Source: an uncultured Eubacteriales bacterium
GTDB lineage: Bacteria > Bacillota > Clostridia > Christensenellales > Aristaeellaceae
Assembly (NCBI GenBank): GCA_902767565.1
Contig: CACXHY010000011.1
Location: 28,694-92,693, forward strand
Length of the DNA stretch: 64,000 bases
Direction of reading: 5' to 3'
This document shows, in pieces, positions 47,076 to 55,709 of the stretch. The position numbers were made by a program, and so were the translations under genes. The notes under the pieces are model-generated. The model searched no databases and was not told where the DNA came from. It was given only the letters and a program-made list of their open reading frames with translations. Position 1 is the stretch's first letter; every line of letters starts with the position of its first letter.

Positions 47076-47555
47076 TCATTTGTGGTACCGCTCGCCGGCG
47101 GATATGCGGCAGCAGCGGTACAGCTGCTCCAGCAGCATCACGCGGGCCAACTGGTGGGGGAAGGTCATGGCGGACATGGAAAGCTCCTCGTCCGCCCGGG
47201 CGGTCACATCCGGGCTGAGGCCCAGAGACCCGCCGATGACGAAGACGATCTCGCCGGCCCCGTTCGCCGAAAGCCGGTCCAGATGCTTCGACAGACCGAC
47301 CGAATCCCAGGGCTTGCCCGGGATGGTCAGGCAGACGACATAGTCTCCCGGGCGAATGGCCTTCAGGATGGCCTCGCCCTCCCGCCGCCGAACCTGTTCT
47401 TCCAGCGCCGGAGACGCGTTGGCCGGTTCCGGCAGGTCCGGGAGTTCGATCTCCCGGAAGCGGCCGTAGCGGGACAGGCGTTTCAGATACTCGTCTGCCA
47501 TGGCGCGGAAAGGTTTCTCCTTCAGGCGCCCGACCGCAATGATGGATGCGTTCAA
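47076..47555 (-). CDS. rlmH: 23S rRNA (pseudouridine-1915-N3)-methyltransferase RlmH
   Basis: SPOUT methyltransferase, 159 residues, with VCLTIPGKPWDSVGLSKHLD, FVIGGSLGLSPDV and MTFPHQLARVMLLEQLYR forming the knotted AdoMet site. The TTG start was chosen because it lies 6 nt after AGGAGGG and gives the usual length; the longer frame adds unrelated residues. RlmH genes sit near the origin in many Bacillota. First gene of the operon ending in lacZ. Confidence 0.95.
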   Translation of the reverse strand: MNASIIAVGRLKEKPFRAMADEYLKRLSRYGRFREIELPDLPEPANASPALEEQVRRREGEAILKAIRPGDYVVCLTIPGKPWDSVGLSKHLDRLSANGAGEIVFVIGGSLGLSPDVTARADEELSMSAMTFPHQLARVMLLEQLYRCCRISAGERYHK

Positions 47556-47836
47556 GAGGACCCTCCTCATCGATTGGTTCGGGGACAGCATAACGCATTT
47601 TGCGGACGTTCGCAAGGGGGAAACCGGCTTCCGTCAGGCAAGCCCCGACCCGGCGGTCCGTGAGCCGCGATCAAAGCCTCAGGCAGAAACGCTCCCCGTA
47701 TGCTGCTTACGGATCGCAGGCGGCACCCGGCAACATACTGTTGACGGCGGCATCGGGCGCCGTATTCGGGGACCCGGGCGCGGCCATGCCTTTTCCCGAA
47801 GACCGGGGGCACAGGAATGAAAGCTCACAAAACAGA
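47556..47836. other. Intergenic stretch between divergent rlmH and tetR-type genes
   Basis: No gene seen. Holds the rlmH promoter at its left end; the tetR promoter follows at its right. Confidence 0.6.
47587..47615 (-). promoter_or_regulatory. Sigma-A promoter of the rlmH-lacZ operon
   Basis: On the minus strand, TTGCGA and TATGCT are separated by 17 bp, 32 nt before the TTG start. Confidence 0.7.
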
Positions 47837-47885
47837 TTGACAAGTGACCTTTCGTTCGCTATAATAGGTGAACGAAAGGTCACTT
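47837..47885 (+). promoter_or_regulatory. Consensus promoter embedded in a 16-bp perfect inverted repeat (TetR operator)
   Basis: TTGACA (47837-47842), 17 bp, TATAAT (47860-47865) is a perfect sigma-A promoter. Arms AAGTGACCTTTCGTTC (47842-47857) and GAACGAAAGGTCACTT (47870-47885) are exact reverse complements flanking the -10 box. Strong evidence for repression by the TetR-type protein encoded 20 nt downstream. Confidence 0.92.
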
Positions 47886-47904
47886 AACTTCTGCGGAGGT
47901 GCGT

Positions 47905-48498
47905 ATGGCTAAAGACACGAAGGAGAGAATCCTGGCAGCAGCTCTGGAGATGTTCTCGCAAAAGGGATATGAGGGAACCAACATCAGGGAGTTGTCTGCA
48001 TCTCTCGGATTGGTCAAGTCGGGCATTTACAAGCATTATGAAAGTAAGGAAGCAATCTGGAATGCCCTGCTTGACAGGATGATCGCCTATTACGGGGAAC
48101 GCTTCGGTTCTCCGGAGCGTCTGCCGCCCGTGCCGGACTCTCCGGAAGAATTCGTTGTCATGACCATGCGGATGGCAGGGTTCACGATCCGCGATGAACA
48201 GATCGTGAAGACAAGGAAGGTGCTCACGCTGGAGCAGTTCCGGGACGAGCGCGCGCGGGAATTGGCGACGAAGCACTTTCTGACCGGGCTGACGGAGATG
48301 TTCACACCCATCTTCGCCGGGATGATGGACAAGGGTCTTCTCCGCCGGGACGATCCCGCCATGCTGGCTTTCGCCTACACCACGCCGATCTCCGCGCTGA
48401 TCCGTCTGTGCGACCGGGAGCCGGAGAAAACGGAGGAGGCCGTTTCGCGGATCGAGGCATTCAGCAGGCATTTTGTGATGATTCACGGAGCAAAGTAA
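47905..48498 (+). CDS. TetR/AcrR family transcriptional regulator
   Basis: 197 residues. The N-terminal helix-turn-helix (KERILAAALEMFSQKGYEGT, IRELSASLGLVKSGIYKHY) binds DNA. The C-terminal helical ligand domain (about 60-197) is variable. The ATG was taken 5 nt after GGAGG; a GTG two codons earlier is possible. It is almost surely autoregulated through the palindrome just upstream. It is followed by a nucleotidyltransferase gene in 2 nt, so the two are cotranscribed. Confidence 0.95.
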   Translation: MAKDTKERILAAALEMFSQKGYEGTNIRELSASLGLVKSGIYKHYESKEAIWNALLDRMIAYYGERFGSPERLPPVPDSPEEFVVMTMRMAGFTIRDEQIVKTRKVLTLEQFRDERARELATKHFLTGLTEMFTPIFAGMMDKGLLRRDDPAMLAFAYTTPISALIRLCDREPEKTEEAVSRIEAFSRHFVMIHGAK

Positions 48499-48500
48499 CG

Positions 48501-49169
48501 ATGTTTGATCTGGACAACTATTTGCATGATCTGATGATGAATTGCCGGACTGCCTTCGGCGAGCGATTGCTGTACATGGGTCTGCAGGGAAGCTGGCTGC
48601 GCGGTGAAGCCCATGAGAACAGCGATATCGACGTCATGGTCATTCTGGACCGGTTTTCCGTCCGGGATATGGATACATACCGGGACATCCTGAAGAAGAT
48701 CGGCTTTTATGAGAGATCCTGCGGTTTTATCTGCGGCCGGGAGGAAATGACCCGCTGGAATCCCCTGGAGGTCTGCCAGCTGCGCCATACGACGAAAGAC
48801 CTGCTCGGCGCTTTGGCGGATTATCTTCCGCCCGCGACACGGGAAGACGAGATCAGCTATGTCAAGCTGAGCCTGGGCAATCTGTATCACGAACTCTGTC
48901 ACCGCTATATACACGCAGGCAGGGACAAGAACGCTGCCAGGTTTCGCGATACTTGCAAGAGTGTATTCTACCTGATCCAGAATCTGCATTTTCTGGAAAG
49001 CGGGCATTTTCTCCTACGGAAAAGGGACCTGAAGGCAGCGGCGTCGGAGGAGGATCGGCTGGTCCTGGAATTGGCCGATCTGCCGGACAGTTACGATTTC
49101 GATCGGGCTTTCACTTCCTTGTTTGCCTGGTGCCAAAGAGCCTTTGTCCGCATCGAGCACCTTGGATGA
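48501..49169 (+). CDS. Nucleotidyltransferase-domain protein
   Basis: 222 residues. The N-terminal domain has the pol-beta-type nucleotidyltransferase motif GSWLRGEAHENSDIDVMVIL (two catalytic Asp in DID). The rest is helical, with a HEPN-like second half (SLGNLYHELCHRYIHAG, FRDTCKSVFYLIQNLHF). Such NTase plus helical proteins act as adenylyltransferases, antibiotic nucleotidyltransferases or toxin-antitoxin parts. The substrate is unknown. TetR control suggests inducible expression. Confidence 0.8.
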   Translation: MFDLDNYLHDLMMNCRTAFGERLLYMGLQGSWLRGEAHENSDIDVMVILDRFSVRDMDTYRDILKKIGFYERSCGFICGREEMTRWNPLEVCQLRHTTKDLLGALADYLPPATREDEISYVKLSLGNLYHELCHRYIHAGRDKNAARFRDTCKSVFYLIQNLHFLESGHFLLRKRDLKAAASEEDRLVLELADLPDSYDFDRAFTSLFAWCQRAFVRIEHLG

Positions 49170-49347
49170 GCATGTTATGAGACACCGGTCGTACGACTGA
49201 GATCACAAACAGGCTGGGATCACAGGCGTGTGCCGGCCCCGAAATGCTATGATGTGGACGACGCGGACGCGGCAACCTTCGACGGCAATTTTCGCCCAAC
49301 GAAAAACTGAAGCTGCCCGGGCAGCTGATTGATTTATGGAGGATAAT

Positions 49348-50016
49348 ATGAATTCCAGCAAGCGAAAAGGCTTTATCTGGAGCGGTTGCCTGCTCCTGAC
49401 CTTTGTTCTGTGGACATTCCTGATCCGGACGGTGGACGTTCAGCCCGCTGGCGTCAACGGGACAAACGTGGGCTTCGCCGCTGTCAACACCTGGTTCCAT
49501 CGCCTGACGGGCGTGCACATGGGCATCTACACCGTCACGGACTGGCTGGGGCTGGTGCCCATTGCGGTTTGCATGGGGTTTGGTGTACTGGGTTTGACGC
49601 AGTGGATCCGCAGGAGAAGCATCGCCAAGGTGGACAGGGATATCCTGCTCCTTGGCGCGTACTACGTCCTGGTCATCCTGGGATACCTGATCTTCGAAAT
49701 GATCCCCATCAATTACCGTCCCATCCTGATCGACGGAGCGATGGAGGCGTCCTATCCGTCCTCCACCACCCTGCTGGTGCTCACTGTGATGCCGACGCTG
49801 CTGTTCCAGATCAACAGGAGAGCAAAAAGCCAGACAGTCAGGCGGATCACAGCGGCCTTTGTCATCCTGTTTTCCGCATTCATGGTGATCGGCAGGCTGG
49901 TGGCCGGGGTGCACTGGCTCACGGATATTGCGGGGGCAGTGCTGCTGAGCGCGGGGTTGTATTGTTTGTACCGGGCGGCTGCTTCTTCGGTCTTTCAGGG
50001 AATCCGACTACACTGA
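49348..50016 (+). CDS. PAP2-superfamily phosphatase, membrane-embedded
   Basis: 222 residues with six hydrophobic helices. The PAP2 catalytic motifs are MIPINYRPIL (KxxxxxxRP-type degenerate), SYPSSTTLLVL (PSGH-like, with Thr for His) and IGRLVAGVHWLTDI (SRxxxxxHxxxD-like). Likely a lipid phosphate or diacylglycerol-pyrophosphate phosphatase. The second core motif lacks the canonical His, which should be noted. The ATG lies 5 nt after GGAGG. Start of the run of accessory genes. Confidence 0.82.
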   Translation: MNSSKRKGFIWSGCLLLTFVLWTFLIRTVDVQPAGVNGTNVGFAAVNTWFHRLTGVHMGIYTVTDWLGLVPIAVCMGFGVLGLTQWIRRRSIAKVDRDILLLGAYYVLVILGYLIFEMIPINYRPILIDGAMEASYPSSTTLLVLTVMPTLLFQINRRAKSQTVRRITAAFVILFSAFMVIGRLVAGVHWLTDIAGAVLLSAGLYCLYRAAASSVFQGIRLH

Positions 50017-50055
50017 TATGCGGTCCTGGAGAACGAGACGGCGCGGTAAAAACTC

Positions 50056-50463
50056 ATGAAAACAAGCCTGACAGTATTCTTTGAAGATCCCTTCTGGGTG
50101 GGCATCTTTGAGCGCATAGATGACGGCAAGCTGTCGGCCTGCAAGGTCACTTTTGGAGCGGAGCCAAAGGATTATGAGGTATGGGAGTATGTCCTCAAAC
50201 ACTACTATGAACTGAAATACAGCCCGGCAGTGGAAGCCGAGACGCGGCAGAGGGCGGACAACCCGAAGCGCCGGCAGCGCGAAGCTGGAAAGCAGATGGA
50301 ACTCAGCGGCGTCGGCACAAAATCGCAACAAGCCCTGCAAATGCTGTTGGAGCAGAATAAGCAGGAGCGCAAGGTGAGAAGCCGGGAGCAGCGTCTGGCG
50401 GAGGCCGAACGACAATTCACGCTGAAACAGCAGAAGAAAAGGGAAAAGCATAAAGGGCATTAG
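50056..50463 (+). CDS. yjdF: YjdF family protein (DUF2992)
   Basis: 135 residues. The start, LTVFFEDPFWVGIFER, and the segment KVTFGAEPKDYEVWEYVL are typical of the YjdF family. The C-terminal half is highly charged (KRRQREAGKQ, ending KKREKHKGH) and probably helical and RNA-binding. In Bacillus the yjdF gene is under a riboswitch for azaaromatic compounds; here only 39 nt separate it from the preceding gene, so no such riboswitch is seen. Confidence 0.85.
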   Translation: MKTSLTVFFEDPFWVGIFERIDDGKLSACKVTFGAEPKDYEVWEYVLKHYYELKYSPAVEAETRQRADNPKRRQREAGKQMELSGVGTKSQQALQMLLEQNKQERKVRSREQRLAEAERQFTLKQQKKREKHKGH

Positions 50464-50491
50464 CTCGGGAAAGAAAGCGAGGCGCAATGAA

Positions 50492-50992
50492 ATGAGCCGT
50501 AAAGCGCTAATTGTCATCGATATTCAAAACGACATCACCAAGCACTACCGGGAGATCATTGACAATCTCAACTCCGCGATTGACTGGGCGCTGGAGAACG
50601 GCATGTCCGTCGTCTACATCAAGCACAATAACCTCTCCCCCGGCACCCGCACCTTCAAGCCCGATACCAGAGGCGAGGCGCTTGTGCCCGAACTAAAAGT
50701 GGTGTCAGACAATATCTTTGTCAAGACAAAGGCCAACGCATTGGCGAGCGAGGCGTTTTCGGAATACATCCGAACCAACGATATCGACGAATTCTACATT
50801 ACCGGCGCGGACGCCACGGGCTGCGTGAAATCCACCTGCTTCAATATGGCGAAGGCAGGCTTCCGCGTTCATGTGATCTCCGACTGCGTCACAAGCTATG
50901 ACCCGAAAAAGCTGCCGGAAATGTTCAAGTATTATGGGGACAAGGGCTGTGAGGTCAGGAATCTGGCCGAATGCCAGAGCATGATGAAGTGA
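50492..50992 (+). CDS. Isochorismatase-family cysteine hydrolase
   Basis: 166 residues. ALIVIDIQNDI carries the catalytic Asp near residue 10, and ITGADATGCVKSTCFNMAKAG carries the nucleophilic Cys (in GCVKST). The Lys in VKTKANALA completes the triad. This family includes nicotinamidases and other amide or ether hydrolases. The substrate is unknown. Confidence 0.9.
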   Translation: MSRKALIVIDIQNDITKHYREIIDNLNSAIDWALENGMSVVYIKHNNLSPGTRTFKPDTRGEALVPELKVVSDNIFVKTKANALASEAFSEYIRTNDIDEFYITGADATGCVKSTCFNMAKAGFRVHVISDCVTSYDPKKLPEMFKYYGDKGCEVRNLAECQSMMK

Positions 50993-51033
50993 GGGAACAA
51001 TATTTGTTCTGAATGAAAGGAGCGCAAAGTAAA

Positions 51034-51537
51034 ATGAACATCACCTACGAAAAGAAGGACGCCATGACCTTTATCGGTTATCACACGGAGATCCGCCCGG
51101 AGGAAGGGTATCAGAAGTGCCCGGAATTCTGGGACAAGGAATACAATGCCAGGTATGCCCGGCTTTGGCAGACCATGCGGCCGGAAACGCCAATCGAGGC
51201 GGCGATCCTCGCCAACGGAATCGGTATGTTCGCCATCTGCGCGGAATCCGAAAACGGCTTTGCCTATTGGATCGCGGGGCTGTACCAGGGCGGCGAGGTG
51301 CCGGAGGGCTTGGAGCTTTACACCTTCCCTGCGAGCAGCTGGGCGGTGTTCACCACAAAGGGCGTCATGCCGGAATCTCTGCAAACGCTGAACACCTATG
51401 TCTGGCAGGAGTGGTTCCCGACGGAGGGAAAGAAGTGCCAAGCCAACGGCATGGCGACGCTGGAAGTGTATTCCCCGGGGAATCCCCGGTCGTCGGATTA
51501 CGAGTGCGGCATCTGGGTGCCGGTAAAAAAGGCCTAA
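51034..51537 (+). CDS. GyrI-like small-molecule-binding domain protein
   Basis: 167 residues, a stand-alone GyrI/AraC effector-binding-like fold: ITYEKKDAMTFIGYHTEI at the start, VPEGLELYTFPASSWAVF in the middle, and a final WQEWFPTEGKK plus LEVYSPG. Proteins of this kind bind drugs or protect gyrase; which is true here is unknown. The first ATG upstream has no ribosome site; the chosen start also has long spacing from GGAG. One of several GyrI-like proteins in this island. Confidence 0.8.
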   Translation: MNITYEKKDAMTFIGYHTEIRPEEGYQKCPEFWDKEYNARYARLWQTMRPETPIEAAILANGIGMFAICAESENGFAYWIAGLYQGGEVPEGLELYTFPASSWAVFTTKGVMPESLQTLNTYVWQEWFPTEGKKCQANGMATLEVYSPGNPRSSDYECGIWVPVKKA

Positions 51538-51553
51538 GGTCAAAGAGGGAAAT

Positions 51554-52027
51554 ATGAAATATACAAGTTCACTGATTGCCGTTGCGGATATGGAGAGAAG
51601 CAAGCAATTCTATCATGATGTGCTGGGGATGAATGTTGTCGCCGACTTTGGCGCGAACGTTACCCTGGACGGCGGACTTGTAATGCAAACCCTGGATACA
51701 TGGAAGACATTTATCCGAACGGACAAAGTTATTCTTCCGAACAATGCGGGCGAACTCTATTTTGAAGAAGAGGATATGGACAACTTCTGCGACCACCTGA
51801 AAAAGTTTGATATCTGCTATATTCATCCGTTGTTTGAACACCGCTGGGGCCAGCGTGTTGTCCGGTTTTATGACCCGGACAAGCACATCATCGAAGTCGG
51901 AGAGAAGCTTGACGCTGTCATCCTCCGCTTCATGGAGCGTGGACTGTCAGCAAAGGAAACGGCTGCCAGGATGGATATACCGTTTGATTTTGTCAGGGCC
52001 TGTCTGACAAAGGGTAACGGAGGTTAA
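51554..52027 (+). CDS. VOC/glyoxalase-superfamily protein
   Basis: 157 residues. The N-terminal half has SSLIAVADMERSKQFYHDVLG, the typical glyoxalase/bleomycin-resistance opening. A second beta-alpha-beta unit ends GQRVVRFYDPDKHIIEVGE, with the metal-ligand Glu. The C-terminal 40 residues (RFMERGLSAKETAARMDIPF) form an extra helix-turn-helix-like tail. The function may be detoxification or metalloenzyme. Confidence 0.87.
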   Translation: MKYTSSLIAVADMERSKQFYHDVLGMNVVADFGANVTLDGGLVMQTLDTWKTFIRTDKVILPNNAGELYFEEEDMDNFCDHLKKFDICYIHPLFEHRWGQRVVRFYDPDKHIIEVGEKLDAVILRFMERGLSAKETAARMDIPFDFVRACLTKGNGG

Positions 52028-52030
52028 AAC

Positions 52031-52543
52031 ATGGGCACTAAGGCAGGAACTGCCAATCTCATCACCGGCACGCGCATTTTGTGCAGCATGGTCTTGCTGT
52101 TCTGTTCGCCCTTTTCCACGTTGTTTTATGCCCTGTACCTTGTCGCCGGACTCACCGATATGATTGATGGACCTGTGGCACGAAAGACCGGCACGGTCGG
52201 CGAGCTCGGCGCGAAACTGGATACCGCAGCAGATTTCGTGTTTGTCGCAGCGTGCCTGATAAAGTTGCTGCCGATGATCCCCTTTCCTTTGTGGCTATGG
52301 CTTTGGATCGGAGGCATTGCGCTGATCAAAGCCGTCAACCTTCTTTCCGGCTATATCGTTCAGAAAAGGTTTGTCACTATGCATACGGCGATGAACAAAA
52401 CAACGGGGATTCTGCTGTTTGTTCTTCCGCTAACCGTTCCGGTTGTTGCGTTCAAATATTGTGCACCACTCGTCTGCACGGCGGCCACATTCGCTGCAAT
52501 ACAGGAAGGACATTGCATTCGGACAGGAAGAGATGACTTATGA
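52031..52543 (+). CDS. CDP-alcohol phosphatidyltransferase family protein
   Basis: 170 residues, membrane protein with about five helices. The catalytic motif D-x2-D-G-x2-A-R-x8-G-x3-D-x3-D is present as DMIDGPVARKT, then GAKLDTAAD. It probably makes a phospholipid such as phosphatidylglycerol phosphate. It lies 3 nt after the VOC gene and overlaps the next by 4 nt. Confidence 0.88.
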   Translation: MGTKAGTANLITGTRILCSMVLLFCSPFSTLFYALYLVAGLTDMIDGPVARKTGTVGELGAKLDTAADFVFVAACLIKLLPMIPFPLWLWLWIGGIALIKAVNLLSGYIVQKRFVTMHTAMNKTTGILLFVLPLTVPVVAFKYCAPLVCTAATFAAIQEGHCIRTGRDDL

Positions 52544-53142
52544 AAGAACTGGTATTATACATTCACGGAAAAGGCGGCTCTGCGGTGGAGTGTGAGCACT
52601 ATAAGCCGTTGTTTCCGAACTGCGAGGTCTTCGGCCTCGACTATCGGACCTTTACCCCATGGGAAACGGGTGCGGAGATCCATGCTGCGGCAGAGAAACT
52701 GAAATCAGAGTACAGAAGCATCATTCTGATCGCCAACAGTATCGGCGCGTTCTTCAGCATGAATGCTGCAATAGACAACCTGATATGCAGGGCATATTTC
52801 ATTTCACCCATCGTCGAAATGGAGGGACTGATCGCCAATATGATGCTGTGGGCGAATGTGACGGAGGCGGACTTGAAAGCAAAGGGCGTGATCCATACCG
52901 ATTTCGGTGAGGATCTGTCCTGGGACTATCTCTGCTATGTGCGGGAGCACCCCATCCGATGGAAGGTGCCAACAAAGATCCTCTATGGAGAAAAAGACAC
53001 GATGACCAGCGAGGCGACGATCCGTGCCTTTGCCGGAGAACACAAGGCTGAGCTCACCGTGATGACGCATGGCGAGCATTGGTTCCATACGGACGAGCAG
53101 ATGCGGTTTTTGGACAATTGGATCAAAAGAAATGAGGTGTGA
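52540..53142 (+). CDS. Alpha/beta hydrolase
   Basis: 200 residues. LYIHGKGGSA is the oxyanion segment, ILIANSIGAFFS holds the nucleophile Ser, LYGEKDTMTS supplies the Asp and GEHWFHTD the catalytic His. No signal peptide, so cytoplasmic. The substrate is unknown. It overlaps the previous gene by 4 nt. Confidence 0.88.
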   Translation: MKELVLYIHGKGGSAVECEHYKPLFPNCEVFGLDYRTFTPWETGAEIHAAAEKLKSEYRSIILIANSIGAFFSMNAAIDNLICRAYFISPIVEMEGLIANMMLWANVTEADLKAKGVIHTDFGEDLSWDYLCYVREHPIRWKVPTKILYGEKDTMTSEATIRAFAGEHKAELTVMTHGEHWFHTDEQMRFLDNWIKRNEV

Positions 53143-53144
53143 AA

Positions 53145-53828
53145 ATGAAAATCCTTGTATTGAACGGAAGCCCCAAGCGGGACAAGAGCGACACCATGCA
53201 CATCACCCGGGCTTTTCTGGAAGGGATGCGTGATGCCGCGCCGCAGGAGATCCATGAAATTGACGTCATCGACCGACATATCGAATACTGTACCGGATGC
53301 TTTGCCTGCAAGCGAAACGGCGGCACCTGCATCTACGACGATGATATGCGGGCCATCCTGGATGAAATTCTTGATAGCGACCTGCTGCTGTTCAGTTTCC
53401 CGCTTTACTGCTACGGCATGCCTGCGCCGCTGAAAGCGCTGCTGGACCGCACCATGCCGCTGTCCTCCATGGCCATGCGGAAGGTCGGCGACCGGTATGA
53501 GCACGTCGGCCAGGCCGACTTTTCCCGCCTGCGGTATATGATGATCTGCGGCTGCGGCTTCCCGAACAGCAGGCACAACTTTGAGCCCGCCGTAGCCCAG
53601 TTCAAGCAGTGCTTCCCCTGTAATCATACGATCCTCACGATTCCCGAGAGCCCCATGTTCAACGCGCCGGAGGCAGCGGTCGTCACTGAGCCGAGGCTTA
53701 GGCTGGTGCGGAAGTCTGGTAAGCAGTACGCCGAAACCGGCGAAATCGATACTTCGCTGCTGGCTGAAATCGGCTCGCCCATGATCCCGGAAGAACAGTA
53801 TGCTGCTATTGTGAACGGAGGTATGTAA
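53145..53828 (+). CDS. Flavodoxin-like NAD(P)H-dependent oxidoreductase
   Basis: 227 residues. ILVLNGSPKRDKSDTMHITR is the FMN phosphate loop, and CTGCFACKRNGGTCIYDDD is the cysteine-containing region of the iron-sulfur-flavoprotein/MdaB-like branch, then LLFSFPLYCYGMPAPLKALLDR. Unlike the oxidoreductase at 32.8 kb it carries clustered cysteines. Spacing of 2 nt from the next gene suggests cotranscription. Confidence 0.88.
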   Translation: MKILVLNGSPKRDKSDTMHITRAFLEGMRDAAPQEIHEIDVIDRHIEYCTGCFACKRNGGTCIYDDDMRAILDEILDSDLLLFSFPLYCYGMPAPLKALLDRTMPLSSMAMRKVGDRYEHVGQADFSRLRYMMICGCGFPNSRHNFEPAVAQFKQCFPCNHTILTIPESPMFNAPEAAVVTEPRLRLVRKSGKQYAETGEIDTSLLAEIGSPMIPEEQYAAIVNGGM

Positions 53829-53830
53829 TC

Positions 53831-54169
53831 ATGAACCAATATATCGCCTATTGCGGCCTGAATTGCGAGGCCTGCGAAGCCCGCCTTGCCACAATACGTA
53901 ATGACGACGGTCTGCGCGAAAAGGTCGCAAAGCTCTGGTCAGAACTGAACGGCGTGGAGATCACCCCGGAGATGATCCACTGCGAGGGCTGTCGCATGGA
54001 TGGCGTCAAGACGCCGTACTGCGACGCGCTGTGTCCGATCCGTCAGTGCGCTCTTGCAAAAGAGGTCGAAACCTGCGGCAGCTGTGCAGAGGTTCAGACC
54101 TGCGAAAAGGCAGGCATGATCCTCGGAAACAACGAGGACGCCCGGCGGAATCTGGGAATGGAGGGATAA
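53831..54169 (+). CDS. DUF3795 cysteine-rich protein
   Basis: 112 residues with nine to ten cysteines. YCGLNCEACEARLATI and HCEGCRMDG, then CDALCPIRQCALAKEVETC, form the DUF3795 pattern, probably a zinc or iron-sulfur site. The function is not known. A second DUF3795 gene lies 3.4 kb downstream. Confidence 0.85.
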   Translation: MNQYIAYCGLNCEACEARLATIRNDDGLREKVAKLWSELNGVEITPEMIHCEGCRMDGVKTPYCDALCPIRQCALAKEVETCGSCAEVQTCEKAGMILGNNEDARRNLGMEG

Positions 54170-54171
54170 AG

Positions 54172-55077
54172 ATGCAAAAAGCGGAAGTATATCTCTTTGG
54201 TCAGATCCTTGGCACCCGCTCCTTCCTGCTGAAGGATGGATTCCTGAAACCGGACGAGTACTCTGAAATACAGGAATCCTATTTCCTGCCGGGCGGGGAG
54301 ACCGGGACAGCCGCCACGGTGCTCAACTCCCTTGGCGTTTCTGTGCGGATGGACGGCACCTGGATCGGTACGGAAGTGGCGCCCATGCTGAAAGCGTTTT
54401 ACGCGGACAAACGGGTGGATCTGTCGCCCCTGCATTTCATGGAGGATGATCCGGGCGTCATGGATTACGTAGTGATCGCGGGACTGGTACGCTCGCCCAT
54501 GGGCCGGTTTCAGACGCTGTTTGCTTCCGGGAAACGCTGGTGGAGCATTCCGCAGGAGACGGATATCTCCGGATGTCGGGTGGCCGCGGTTGATCCCTAC
54601 TTCCGGGAGGAAACACTGCGGGCGGCAGAAATCTGCATCAGCCAGGGGATTCCCTATGTTACGATTGACAGTCGGCATGATTCTTTCCTGCACCGGAACG
54701 CGGCGGTGAACGTTATCTCTCATGAATGCACGGACAGTGAGTATCCGGGCATATCCCCGGAGCAGGTGATGGAGCTCATGACGGGAGAGGCAAAGGGCCT
54801 GACGATCCTGACCCAGGGCGGCGGTGAAATGCTGTATGGCAGGAAGGGAGAGTCAATCCAACGCATGAAGCCGTTTTCGGTGGAAGTCAGAAGTACCCTT
54901 GGAGCGGGCGATACCTTCAAGGCCGGGTGTGTTTACGGCCTGCTGCATGGGATGAACGATGAAGAACTGGTACGCTTCGCAAGCGCCTGTTCCGCCGTCG
55001 CCATTTCCCGGTTCCCACTTCCGCTGAATCCGCCGGCCCTGGAAGAAGTGCAGGGATTGATTGACAGGGAAGGATAA
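54172..55077 (+). CDS. PfkB-family carbohydrate kinase
   Basis: 301 residues. The catalytic C-terminal signature is TLGAGDTFKAGCVYG (Asp base in GAGD), and the N-terminal LPGGETGTAATVLNSLG is the sugar-binding loop. Related to ribokinase-type enzymes, with the sugar unknown. The ATG was taken at the GGAGGG site; the open frame upstream belongs to the preceding gene. Confidence 0.9.
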   Translation: MQKAEVYLFGQILGTRSFLLKDGFLKPDEYSEIQESYFLPGGETGTAATVLNSLGVSVRMDGTWIGTEVAPMLKAFYADKRVDLSPLHFMEDDPGVMDYVVIAGLVRSPMGRFQTLFASGKRWWSIPQETDISGCRVAAVDPYFREETLRAAEICISQGIPYVTIDSRHDSFLHRNAAVNVISHECTDSEYPGISPEQVMELMTGEAKGLTILTQGGGEMLYGRKGESIQRMKPFSVEVRSTLGAGDTFKAGCVYGLLHGMNDEELVRFASACSAVAISRFPLPLNPPALEEVQGLIDREG

Positions 55078-55093
55078 GGCTTGATAGCAGAAA

Positions 55094-55138
55094 ATGTTGG
55101 CTGAAATACATTATCAAAAATTGAATCCGATTTTGTAA
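55094..55138 (+). pseudogene. Vestige of the start of a GNAT gene
   Basis: Fourteen codons MLAEIHYQKLNPIL and a stop. They match the start of the intact GNAT gene at 55710 (MSAEIHYQRLNGAN), with the core GCTGAAATACATTATCAAA shared at the nucleotide level. A truncated duplicate or recombination scar. Confidence 0.7.
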
Positions 55139-55157
55139 GACTGTTAGGAGAAGTGGG

Positions 55158-55634
55158 ATGCATATTGTCAAAGCAGAAGCAAATCAGGTAGAGAAAATCG
55201 TAGATATGTCGATCAGAGCTTTTGAAACAGATGTAAGTGTTGGCGGGGTAAAAGGTGATTGTCCGCCTGGATTCGATTCGATAGAATGGCATCAACAAAT
55301 GATCCGGGAGGGACATCTGTATCAGGCAATGAAAGATAATGATTTGGTAGGGGCAGCCATCGTATTCCCGGATGAAACAAAAAGCAGCGTATACATCGGC
55401 AGAATCTTTATTGACAGCGTCTATCACAGAAAAGGTTATGGAATTCGTTTGATGGAATGCATAGAAAAGTATTTCCCATGCGCTGCTGAGTTTAATCTGG
55501 ATACTCCATGTTGGAATAAGCGGACAAATGCGTTTTACAAAAGATTAGGCTATCGGATCGTAAAGGTTGAGGATGGATTCGTCTTTTACCGGAAAAGAAA
55601 AAGCGAACCCAATACCATCCAGAACGTTACGTAA
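55158..55634 (+). CDS. GNAT family acetyltransferase
   Basis: 158 residues. The acetyl-CoA-binding motif A is GRIFIDSVYHRKGYGIRLME (R/Q-x2-G-x-G/A form RKGYG). C-terminal NKRTNAFYKRLGYRIVKVED is motif B. Noticeably AT-rich compared with the core genes, pointing to acquisition. Substrate unknown. Confidence 0.87.
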   Translation: MHIVKAEANQVEKIVDMSIRAFETDVSVGGVKGDCPPGFDSIEWHQQMIREGHLYQAMKDNDLVGAAIVFPDETKSSVYIGRIFIDSVYHRKGYGIRLMECIEKYFPCAAEFNLDTPCWNKRTNAFYKRLGYRIVKVEDGFVFYRKRKSEPNTIQNVT

Positions 55635-55709
55635 AGCAAAATCACCAGATTGTTGAGATGAACAACGAACCAAGCGTCGCATTATCTGCATTAGAGGGAG
55701 GATGGTGTA

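Noticed and set aside
50017..50055. yjdF riboswitch
   Set aside because: Only 39 nt separate yjdF from the previous gene, too short for the motif.
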